A stretch of DNA of 16,446 nt from PWXP01 sp964487655 (GTDB taxonomy: Bacteria > Planctomycetota > Planctomycetia > Pirellulales > Thermoguttaceae). A program made the translations under genes and the position numbers. Positions 1 to 6,030 of the stretch are shown one piece after another. The stretch lies in NCBI GenBank assembly GCA_964487655.1, contig CAZASB010000076.1:1-16446 (forward strand). The letters run 5' to 3'. Under the pieces are notes generated by a model. That model was not told the DNA's origin and did not search any database. It worked only from the letters and a program-made list of their open reading frames with translations. Numbering within the stretch: the first letter of the stretch is position 1; every line of letters begins with the position of its first letter.

Positions 1-48
1 AAGGAAAGTGTCGCCATGCGTCGCCGAATGGCAGGCTGGAATCCCGAG

Positions 49-76
49 TACCTATTGCAAGTCCTTGGCCTGTCAA
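49..76 (-). promoter_or_regulatory. Possible sigma-70 promoter reading out of the left edge
   Basis: On the minus strand a perfect TTGACA (71-76) is followed 16 bp later by TAGGTA (49-54), a poor -10 match. It would drive transcription leftwards towards a gene lying outside the window. The -35 box is good, but the -10 and the spacing are only fair, so this is a weak call. The rest of 1-122 shows no convincing gene; its open frames look like non-coding shadows. Confidence 0.25.
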
Positions 77-122
77 TGGTTTAGTGTGCATTTGTCCTGC
101 GGGGCTCGCCGCTCCAACCATT

Positions 123-554
123 TCACTTGGCCTCCCCCCAAGGCAGACTCGACCAGATGCGTTCGGAAAGCGTTTGCCGCAGCGTGGGCGCGGCGGCAAG
201 GTGGCGGCAGGCGAGTTTCACCAGCGGCGCAAGCTTGCGAGGTGAAACAAGAAAGTGGACGGCGCCGGCCTCGCGCATCAGCCGCTCCCATTGGGCCAGC
301 GACCGATCCGCAACCACCGCCGCGCGGGTGTCCGACCAGTCTCGCTGGATTTGGGCAAGCATGTCGAGCAAGCGCGGCGGGTTCTTCACCGTGAGTTCAA
401 GAATTAGAAAGCTGGCGGGCACCCCGGCCAGGAGCGATGGCACTTTCGGACGCGGCCCCACCTCCCACAAGCGGACGCCCGTCTCCGCCAGTTCGATACG
501 AATCGCGGTCGCCCAGCCGCCGAAGCGTTCGGCAATAATCAGTCGTGCCGTCAT
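123..554 (-). CDS. Small hypothetical protein, possible pseudo-receiver domain
   Basis: A 143-residue protein of no family I can name with confidence. Its predicted alternation of hydrophobic strands and amphipathic helices resembles a two-component receiver: strand near 4-10, helix 15-24, strand ending in FLILEL at 49-54, strand AAVVADR at 78-84, helix 88-97 and strand VHFLVSP at 99-105. The expected acidic cluster is missing, and Glu53 sits where the phospho-acceptor Asp would be. The usual Lys before the last Pro is Ser104. If it is a receiver, it is a non-phosphorylated pseudo-receiver (inference). There are no signal peptide, membrane segments or metal motifs. It is the third gene of a minus-strand trio, starting 15 bp after the regulator stop, so it is probably co-transcribed with it. 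The ATG at 554 has only a weak Shine-Dalgarno-like GGCGG upstream. That the gene is real is fairly sure; the fold is not. Confidence 0.6.
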   Translation of the reverse strand: MTARLIIAERFGGWATAIRIELAETGVRLWEVGPRPKVPSLLAGVPASFLILELTVKNPPRLLDMLAQIQRDWSDTRAAVVADRSLAQWERLMREAGAVHFLVSPRKLAPLVKLACRHLAAAPTLRQTLSERIWSSLPWGEAK

Positions 555-569
555 GCCGCACCGCCTGTC

Positions 570-1946
570 TTACAATTCCAGTTCCAGTTGCATCATCCGG
601 CGATAGAGCCGCGGCCGAGACAGGCCCAGCAGCCGGGCGGCCTTGGCCTTGTTGCCTTTGGCCTGATCGATGGCGCGGCGGATCAGTTCGCGTTCGATCC
701 GCGTGAGGAACTCGTCCAGCACGATCGTCTCTTCCTTCGGGCGCGCCGGCACGCCAACCGACTGCCGCGCGTGGCCCACGGAGGCTGGAAGATCCTCGGC
801 CCTGATCAACGGCCCCGGAGCCCGGTGGTGCGCCTCGTCAATGGCGGCGGCCAGTCCGTCCAAGTTCCCCGGCCAGGGACAACTGGTCAGCAGATCGAGC
901 GCTTCCGGAGTGAACCCTCCCAATTGCCGCCCGCTCCGAACGTTGCAATCCTCCACGAGGAGTTGGGCGAGGGCAGGTAGGTCGCGACGGCGCTGCGACA
1001 GGGGCGGCAGTTCAACGCAGATGGTGCTCAGCAGGGCCGCCAACTCAGACTCGTACTTTCCATGTTTGGCCAACTCACGCGGCGACCGCTCCGCCGTGGC
1101 GACAACGCGCATGGCAAAGGACGGCTTGCCTAGCACCCGCGCCAGGGCACCATGCATTTCCATGGGGAGACGATCAGCGTCGCACAACAGCACCGTTCCT
1201 CGCCTTGCGTCCTGGCCTTCTTGAGTAGCCGCCATCGCATGAAGCGTGGAATAGACCAACTCCGCTGGAAGCGAACCGCACTCGATGGGAACCAGCGGGC
1301 CCGATTCGTCGCGATTCGCCCGGTAGTGGATGGCCCCAGCCGTATGCCGACGCCCACTGCCCCGCGGTCCGAGTATCAAGACGCTCGCGCGGCAGCCGGC
1401 AGCCAGTTCCACTTGGCAGCGAGCCAGGCGCATGGCCGGGCTGTCGCCAATCAGTCGATCCGCGCCGTAACGTACCGCCGCCTCGCGGCGGAAGCGTCGA
1501 ACCATTTCATGCAAGCCGCGAGGATTCGGCTCGTCTTCCAAGGGTTCCGCGGCCCCAACCGGCTCCACGTCCGCTGATTGTGGCAGCACCATGGCCACAA
1601 TGCCAAGCACGTCTTCCGGAGTCGTCCCGAGCGGCGTGAAACGTACTCGTCGCGTCGGTTCACTACCACCGGACGCGCCAATTGCCACGCTTGCCTCCAT
1701 CGCGGCACCAGCCATAACCTCGGGAGGTGGGCATAGGGCGGCGGCAATGGCCTCGGGCCCCTCAGTCGGGGCAGTTGTGTAAACGCAGCGAGTACCTGGA
1801 AGGCCCTCAGCCGCAGCACCCAGCCACACCTGCGCGGCGGAGTTCAAGAACACGAGCGTGTACTGGGCATCGACCACGTACAACGGCCACTCGCTCGCGT
1901 TCAACCGCCGTGCAAGCTCTGTCGCCGGTGTTCGCGCCCTCGCCAT
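570..1946 (-). CDS. PAS/AAA+/Fis-type transcriptional regulator with degenerate ATPase (TyrR-like architecture)
   Basis: A 458-residue protein with the domain order of bacterial enhancer-binding proteins: a PAS-like N-terminal sensor (about 12-120), a central AAA+ domain (about 163-390) and a Fis-type helix-turn-helix (about 411-458, with KAKAARLLGLSRPRLYRRM). The central domain starts normally with LIGDSPAM and keeps WPGN at 358-361. The catalytic parts are eroded. Walker A reads GPRGSGRRHT (193-202) with Arg for the essential Lys. Walker B ends CDAD (255-258), losing the Glu. The sensor II Arg after WPGN is Asp363, and the Arg-finger segment reads GKYESEL instead of GRFREDL. The GAFTGA loop that contacts sigma-54 is absent. 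It therefore probably binds DNA and a ligand but does not open sigma-54 promoters, much as TyrR acts on sigma-70 promoters. The start ATG has GAGGT about 6 nt upstream. It lies 30 bp downstream of the lyase gene, which makes that gene the likely target. Confidence 0.85.
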   Translation of the reverse strand: MARARTPATELARRLNASEWPLYVVDAQYTLVFLNSAAQVWLGAAAEGLPGTRCVYTTAPTEGPEAIAAALCPPPEVMAGAAMEASVAIGASGGSEPTRRVRFTPLGTTPEDVLGIVAMVLPQSADVEPVGAAEPLEDEPNPRGLHEMVRRFRREAAVRYGADRLIGDSPAMRLARCQVELAAGCRASVLILGPRGSGRRHTAGAIHYRANRDESGPLVPIECGSLPAELVYSTLHAMAATQEGQDARRGTVLLCDADRLPMEMHGALARVLGKPSFAMRVVATAERSPRELAKHGKYESELAALLSTICVELPPLSQRRRDLPALAQLLVEDCNVRSGRQLGGFTPEALDLLTSCPWPGNLDGLAAAIDEAHHRAPGPLIRAEDLPASVGHARQSVGVPARPKEETIVLDEFLTRIERELIRRAIDQAKGNKAKAARLLGLSRPRLYRRMMQLELEL

Positions 1947-1976
1947 CGTTGCACCTCGGGAAAGGTTGTTCCCCTT

Positions 1977-3446
1977 CTACAGGCTGTCGCCGAAATCCTG
2001 CCGGAACTTGGCCAAGAGCTTCTCCGGCCAATCGGAGCAGGGCTTCAGGCGGCCCAGGAAGAAGCGGAGCACCTTTGGCTCCTCATCCCACGTCAAGCCG
2101 CCCACCAGCTTACGATTCTCATACAGCCAGGCAAGCCGGTCGGCCGTGTAGTCGATTTGCGAAAGGGTGAACACGCGCCGCGGGAACGCCAATCGCATCA
2201 GCTCCATATCGGCCAGCAAGTCGTTCCCTTGCTCGTCGCGAACCGACGAGACGGAGCCCCGCTCCATCCCGCGCACGCCGGACGCCAGGTAGAACGCCGC
2301 GACGAGCGCCCCGGCCGGATATTCGGCCTGCGGCACATGATCCAGAAACGCCATGGCGTCTATGTGGGCGCCCAGCGCGCCGCCCGGCGTGACTACGGGA
2401 ATGCCCATGCCATCGACCTTCCGCACAAAGTAGTCGATGAACGACGGCGACTGACAAATCATCTGATCGTCCAGCGTCTCGTCCAAGCCAACCGCCATCG
2501 CCTCGATTTCCCGGACCGACATGCCGCCGTAGGTGAGGAATCCTTCGAACAACGGAACCAAATCTCGCATACGGAGGTACGAAGATTCGTCGTTCGTGCA
2601 AATCACGCCGCCACGCGACGAACTGAGCTTGCGGGCCGAGAAGTAGATCAGATCCGACAGGGACGACATCTCCAACAGGATTTCGGCAATCGACTTACTC
2701 GCATAACCCGGCTCGCGCTGCTTGATGAAATAGGCGTTCTCGCCGATCAGACTTGCGTCCATCACGACCATAATGCCAAACTCGTCAGCCACCTTCCAGA
2801 CGTCGCGCATATTCTCCATGGAGAACGGCTGCCCGCCAATCAGGTTCGTTGCGGCCTCAAGGCGGATGAACGGGATATTGTCCTTCCCCTTCGCTTCGAT
2901 CAAGTTGCGAAGCTTCTGGATATCCATGTTTCCCTTGAACGGATGGTCGCTCTTGATCTTCAGGGCCTCGTCCCCGTAGATCTCGTGCAGCGTTCCGCCG
3001 TTGAGTTCGAAATGCGCCTTGGTGGTCGTGAAGTGGTAGTTCATCGGAATGTGGTCGCCCGGCTTCACGAACGTTTGCCCGATGATATTCTCCGCCGCTC
3101 GCCCCTGGTGGACCGGCAGGACGAAATGCTTGTCAAACAACTCCCGCACCTTGCTTTCCATGCGCAGGTAGCTCTGGCTGCCGGCGTAGGCGTCGTCGGC
3201 CACCATCATGGCCGCGATCTGCCGATCGCTCATGGCATTGCAGCCCGAGTCGGTCAGCATATCAAGAAACGTGTGTTGCGTACTCAGCAGGAACGAGTTG
3301 AATCCGGCTTCCCGGATGGCTCGAAGCCGCTCTTCAATGGGGAGCAGAAAAAGTTTCTGCACCACTCGCACCTTGTGTAACTCCAGGGGAATGCTTTGCC
3401 CGCTGAAAAGAGTCACCTTGTGGCCGTTACCCGAATTCCCCTGCAT
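1977..3446 (-). CDS. Tyrosine phenol-lyase/tryptophanase family beta-eliminating lyase
   Basis: A PLP-dependent fold-type I lyase of 489 residues. Family members cleave tyrosine to phenol, pyruvate and ammonia, or tryptophan to indole, pyruvate and ammonia. The sequence aligns along its whole length. Compared with Citrobacter freundii tyrosine phenol-lyase from memory, Tyr71 is Tyr87, Arg100 is Arg116, Asn185 is Asn201, Asp214 is Asp230, the PLP lysine 257 is Lys273 and the carboxylate-binding Arg404 is Arg418. The three residues separating the two enzymes are all of the phenol-lyase kind: Thr140 (Thr124; Asp in tryptophanase), Arg396 (Arg381; Val in tryptophanase) and Phe462 (Phe448; His in tryptophanase). 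Oddities: the PLP-O3' ligand Arg217 is Leu233, and the loop after the lysine is one residue shorter and loses the cation-binding Asn262. I chose ATG 3446 because AGGAG lies 6 nt upstream; an in-frame TTG at 3452 is too close to that site. First gene of the trio with the regulator; cytoplasmic. Substrate not certain. Confidence 0.88.
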   Translation of the reverse strand: MQGNSGNGHKVTLFSGQSIPLELHKVRVVQKLFLLPIEERLRAIREAGFNSFLLSTQHTFLDMLTDSGCNAMSDRQIAAMMVADDAYAGSQSYLRMESKVRELFDKHFVLPVHQGRAAENIIGQTFVKPGDHIPMNYHFTTTKAHFELNGGTLHEIYGDEALKIKSDHPFKGNMDIQKLRNLIEAKGKDNIPFIRLEAATNLIGGQPFSMENMRDVWKVADEFGIMVVMDASLIGENAYFIKQREPGYASKSIAEILLEMSSLSDLIYFSARKLSSSRGGVICTNDESSYLRMRDLVPLFEGFLTYGGMSVREIEAMAVGLDETLDDQMICQSPSFIDYFVRKVDGMGIPVVTPGGALGAHIDAMAFLDHVPQAEYPAGALVAAFYLASGVRGMERGSVSSVRDEQGNDLLADMELMRLAFPRRVFTLSQIDYTADRLAWLYENRKLVGGLTWDEEPKVLRFFLGRLKPCSDWPEKLLAKFRQDFGDSL

Positions 3447-3452
3447 GCACAA

Positions 3453-3457
3453 CTCCT
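3453..3457 (-). promoter_or_regulatory. Ribosome binding site that fixes the lyase start
   Basis: AGGAG on the minus strand lies 6 nt before ATG at 3446 and abuts an in-frame TTG at 3452. Spacing favours the ATG. Confidence 0.7.
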
Positions 3458-3501
3458 AGTCTGGATTCGAATGAGACTGACTGACTACGGACAAACTTCT
3501 T

Positions 3502-3530
3502 AGTATACCCAGGGTGGGGGCCGAGGTCAA
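3502..3530 (-). promoter_or_regulatory. Near-consensus sigma-70 promoter of the lyase operon
   Basis: On the minus strand TTGACC (3525-3530) is separated by exactly 17 bp from TATACT (3502-3507), a 5/6 match at each box. Transcription would start near 3495, leaving a leader of about 50 nt that contains a GTCAGTCAGTC tandem repeat and the AGGAG ribosome binding site. No sigma-54 (GG-N10-GC) promoter was noticed here, which fits the missing sigma-54 contact loop in the linked regulator. Confidence 0.7.
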
Positions 3531-3559
3531 GTTGCCAAAGCAGAAAGCGGGCTTCGCAC

Positions 3560-3588
3560 TTGACTGGCTGGCAACCGTCGGGTAAACA
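3560..3588 (+). promoter_or_regulatory. Weak candidate promoter for the M20 peptidase gene
   Basis: TTGACT (3560-3565) is followed after 17 bp by TAAACA (3583-3588). The -35 is 5/6 but the -10 only 3/6. If used, the transcript would begin at the REPIN-like repeat and carry its hairpins in the leader. Confidence 0.25.
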
Positions 3589-3595
3589 GCCCTCA

Positions 3596-3709
3596 GTAAC
3601 CGTTCACGGAGGACTGTCCCCTTCGGCCGGTGAGGGGACAGGTCCATGTTTTCGGCTTGCGTGTTTTCCCGTCCGTCGAGTCGGTTGGCCGAAAAATGGA
3701 CCAGTCCCC
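3596..3709. repeat. REPIN-like inverted repeat element, copy 1
   Basis: The element starts with GTAACCGTTCACGGAGGAC and carries two nested palindromes. GGACTGTCCCC (3611-3621) can pair with GGGGACAGGTCC (3634-3645). Alternatively the 23-nt arm at 3634-3656 pairs almost perfectly with the 22-nt arm at 3688-3709, both built on GGGGAC-GGTCC followed by a T run and CGGC. The loop between these arms is 31 nt. The same terminal TAACCGTTCAC and the GGACTGTCCCCTTCG core recur at 15038-15180, so this is a dispersed family and not a chance hairpin. GGGACTGTCCC-type repeats resemble REP sequences mobilised in trans by RAYT (TnpA-REP) enzymes; no such enzyme is in the window. Confidence 0.75.
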
Positions 3710-3748
3710 GGCCGGGCCGTCGAAAAACAGACCTCAAGAGGAACCAGC

Positions 3749-4948
3749 GTGCAGCTTGATCTGATCGAAACCCTGTGCGAATTGGTAGCAATTCCAAGCG
3801 TGAACCCCATGGGACGGGTGGTTTCGGGACCACCATACCTTGAAAACCGGCTTACCGACGCCCTGGAAGCGATCTTCGCGCGCCTGGGTATCTGCACGCA
3901 GCGGCAGCCGGTAGAGCCGGGGCGTGAGAACCTAATTGCCCTGCTCGAAGGCGACATCTCACCTAAACAGGGTGGCCCGCTCGTCTTGCTCGACGCGCAT
4001 CAGGACACCGTGCCCATCGACGGCATGGTCATCGATCCATTTCGTCCAGAGCAACGAGACGGACGCCTTTACGGACGAGGGGCTTGCGATACGAAGGCCG
4101 GCATGGCCGCCATGCTGGCGACCGTTGCCCGCCTGGCCAGTGAGCGGCCTCCCGGCATGCCCTCGATACTCCTCGCATGCACCGTGAACGAGGAGTATGG
4201 GTTCACCGGAGCCACAAGGCTCACTGAACTATTTGAATCGGATGCCGATAGTATCGTGCCCCGTCGTCCGGATTGCGCCGTTGTTGCCGAGCCGACCGGG
4301 CTCGACGTCGTGGTGGCCCACAAGGGCATGATCCGCTGGCGGTGCCACACACACGGCCGAGCCGCCCATAGCGCAAACCCAAGTGCTGGAGAAAACGCCA
4401 TCTACCGAATGGCCCGCGTGCTTCCGGTCCTCGAGCAATACGCCTGCAACGTCGTGGGACGCATGGGAGGCCATCCGCTATGCGGCCCGGCCACCCTGAG
4501 TGTCGGTACGATCCAAGGTGGCGTAAGCGTCAACACGGTGCCGGACCTGTGTACGATTGAGATTGATCGTCGCGTCTCCCCCGGAGAAAATCACCACCAA
4601 TCGCGTCTTGCCGCAATCGACTACCTGCGTTCGGAACTAGGGCCCGATTTCCCTGTGGATCACGATCCGCCGGGTCTCAGCGGCCCAGCCCTACCCGATA
4701 CGGAAAACGGACCGCTCGCCGAGCGACTCATCACCGTAGCCCGCGATGTCCATGGCCTTTGCCAACGGCGCGGCGTGCCCTACGGGACGCACGCGGCCGT
4801 CTACGCGGCCGCCGGAGTCTCCTCGGTCGTCTTTGGCCCCGGCTTCATCGAGCAAGCGCATACCCATGACGAATGGGTGCCCATCAATCAGGTGCTTGCC
4901 GCCGCCGAGGTATACTACCGCTTCTGCCATGCAGGCTGGAACGCGTAG
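3749..4948 (+). CDS. M20 family metallopeptidase/deacylase (ArgE/DapE type)
   Basis: A 399-residue zinc amidohydrolase of the ArgE/DapE/ACY1 (M20) family, which removes acyl groups from amino acids or cleaves small peptides in the cytoplasm. Visible motifs: LDAHQDTVP (81-89) gives metal ligand His84 and catalytic Asp86; YGRGACDTKAGM (108-119) gives bridging Asp114; NEEYGF (147-152) gives base Glu148 and ligand Glu149; AEPTG (180-184) gives Glu181; GRAAHSANP (203-211) is the dimerisation-domain His motif; and QAHTHDEW (369-376) gives ligand His371. All expected catalytic residues are present. The open frame extends 63 codons upstream, but those run through the REPIN-like repeat. GTG 3749 follows AAGAGGAA by 5 nt and is where family homology begins. 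No neighbouring gene suggests arginine or lysine biosynthesis, so the exact substrate cannot be named. It is divergent from the lyase operon. Confidence 0.9.
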   Translation: MQLDLIETLCELVAIPSVNPMGRVVSGPPYLENRLTDALEAIFARLGICTQRQPVEPGRENLIALLEGDISPKQGGPLVLLDAHQDTVPIDGMVIDPFRPEQRDGRLYGRGACDTKAGMAAMLATVARLASERPPGMPSILLACTVNEEYGFTGATRLTELFESDADSIVPRRPDCAVVAEPTGLDVVVAHKGMIRWRCHTHGRAAHSANPSAGENAIYRMARVLPVLEQYACNVVGRMGGHPLCGPATLSVGTIQGGVSVNTVPDLCTIEIDRRVSPGENHHQSRLAAIDYLRSELGPDFPVDHDPPGLSGPALPDTENGPLAERLITVARDVHGLCQRRGVPYGTHAAVYAAAGVSSVVFGPGFIEQAHTHDEWVPINQVLAAAEVYYRFCHAGWNA

Positions 4949-4962
4949 TGGGGATTGCACGT

Positions 4963-4976
4963 CGCCATGCATGGCG
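4963..4976. terminator. Perfect palindrome between convergent genes, possible terminator
   Basis: CGCCATGCATGGCG is a 14-bp perfect palindrome in the 39-bp gap between the stops of the M20 gene and the membrane protease gene. Its position suggests a shared bidirectional terminator, but there is no T tract on either side, so it would not be a standard intrinsic terminator. Confidence 0.3.
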
Positions 4977-4987
4977 CGGAGTGTGTT

Positions 4988-5734
4988 CTACCACGGTCCG
5001 CGGCCCTGGTATCGCTGCAATGTATTGAAACTGCCCAGGGCCAGGTAGGCGAACATGATGCCCAGGAAGAAACTGCCCCGGGTAAACCCGAGTACGGCAA
5101 TGGCAGCCGCGGTGAGCATCGAAAGAATCAGCGAATGGCGAATCCCCTCGCGCGGCATCGCCATAAGGAACAGTTCGCGCGCAATATGCCCGCCGTCAAG
5201 CGGATAAATGGGCATCAGGTTCAAGATGCCATAGGCGATGGTGACAAACAGAAGGAAGTTGACGAACCATGTGAACAGCTCGCCACCGATGTAATCCGCC
5301 GGGGTCACGTTCAGCCCGAACAGAAGCCTCCACAACACTTCGATTTTAGTACCCGAGGCGACCAAGCCCAGGCATACGACGGCGGCCAGCAGGAACCCGG
5401 CAACCGGCCCAGCGGCGGAGATGCCAATCTGACGCCACGACGAAAGCGACTGCGACCCGTGGACGTTGGGGCCGTACGACGCGGCGCCGCCAAGCCCGTA
5501 TAACGTAATGCTCGGCTGGAACCCGTTCCAACGCATCACCACGGCGTGACCCAATTCGTGAACCAAGACACCAACGAACACGGCCACAACCCATAGCACT
5601 AGGGCACGCGCATCGGGCCTGTAGATGCCCAAGAGCACAGCTACCACCCAGAAGAGCGGATGCACGCGTACGGGGAAACCAAGGAGCTGGAAATGCAGGT
5701 CGGCCTGAGTACGGTCCGGTTCGCCAAATAGCAC
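4988..5734 (-). CDS. Site-2-type membrane metalloprotease (M50 family)
   Basis: A 248-residue polytopic membrane protein of the M50/site-2 protease family, which cleaves substrates within the membrane. HELGH at 59-63 supplies two zinc-binding His and the catalytic Glu within a transmembrane helix. LNLMPIYPLDGG at 171-182 is the family's NPDG-like motif, with Asp180 the third metal ligand. Hydrophobic stretches near 26-37, 45-60, 103-126, 157-175 and 201-235 fit about five or six membrane spans. No PDZ or CBS domain is present, so it is a minimal SpoIVFB-like form whose target is unknown. A TTG 21 nt further upstream is in frame, but AGGAG at 5743-5747 lies inside that extension and 8 nt before GTG 5734, so I chose GTG. 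It converges with the M20 gene and has no linked anti-sigma factor. Confidence 0.88.
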   Translation of the reverse strand: MLFGEPDRTQADLHFQLLGFPVRVHPLFWVVAVLLGIYRPDARALVLWVVAVFVGVLVHELGHAVVMRWNGFQPSITLYGLGGAASYGPNVHGSQSLSSWRQIGISAAGPVAGFLLAAVVCLGLVASGTKIEVLWRLLFGLNVTPADYIGGELFTWFVNFLLFVTIAYGILNLMPIYPLDGGHIARELFLMAMPREGIRHSLILSMLTAAAIAVLGFTRGSFFLGIMFAYLALGSFNTLQRYQGRGPW

Positions 5735-5775
5735 GCGTGGAACTCCTGGGGGCAATTGAGTGGGTGCATTTTACG

Positions 5776-5875
5776 GGCTCTTCCGTTTCTAGGTGCAGGC
5801 CGCTCCAATGTAGTAGGCACACGCCGTTGTGCCGTCCCCGGGGCAAGGCAGTCTGCACCTAGAAACGGAAGGGCC
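5776..5875. repeat. Long inverted repeat with 23-bp arms
   Basis: The arms at 5776-5798 and 5853-5875 (core TTCCGTTTCTAGGTGCAG and its complement) match at 22 of 23 positions around a 54-nt centre. The centre itself contains a perfect 6-bp hairpin, GGCACA/TGTGCC (5816-5833), and the palindrome CCCCGGGG, so the whole could fold like a cloverleaf. It lies between divergent genes, so it is not a terminator for either. A MITE-like or REPIN-like mobile relic, or a structured regulatory site, are the options. It shares no obvious sequence with the repeats at 3596 and 15038. Confidence 0.7.
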
Positions 5876-6030
5876 ATTCTACGGAAGGACACGATCCCCT
5901 GAAACCCCCACCAGAGCATGGAACTTACGCGTGGGCCCAAACGGAAAGCGACTCGGCAATTGAAAGGAAACAAAGCCCTAGCCTCGGTGTCGCGTGGCCA
6001 CTATGATTACCGACACTGGGGATAGAAACC

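Noticed and set aside
8..394. Open frame of 128 codons on the plus strand at the left edge
   Set aside because: It overlaps the 143-codon minus-strand gene, its protein is rich in Arg/Ser/Pro as expected of an antisense shadow, and it lacks a ribosome binding site.
2157..3380. 407-codon plus-strand frame opposite the lyase gene
   Set aside because: It lies wholly antisense to a gene with clear full-length family homology; a His/Arg-rich composition is typical of shadows in GC-rich DNA.
3560..3748. N-terminal extension of the M20 peptidase
   Set aside because: The 63 extra codons run through the REPIN-like repeat and match nothing in the family; GTG 3749 has a good ribosome binding site.
5776..5875. 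Inverted repeat considered as an integron attC site or a rho-independent terminator
   Set aside because: No attC R-box motif (GTTRRRY / RYYYAAC) was seen at the ends, and it lies between divergent starts without a T tract.
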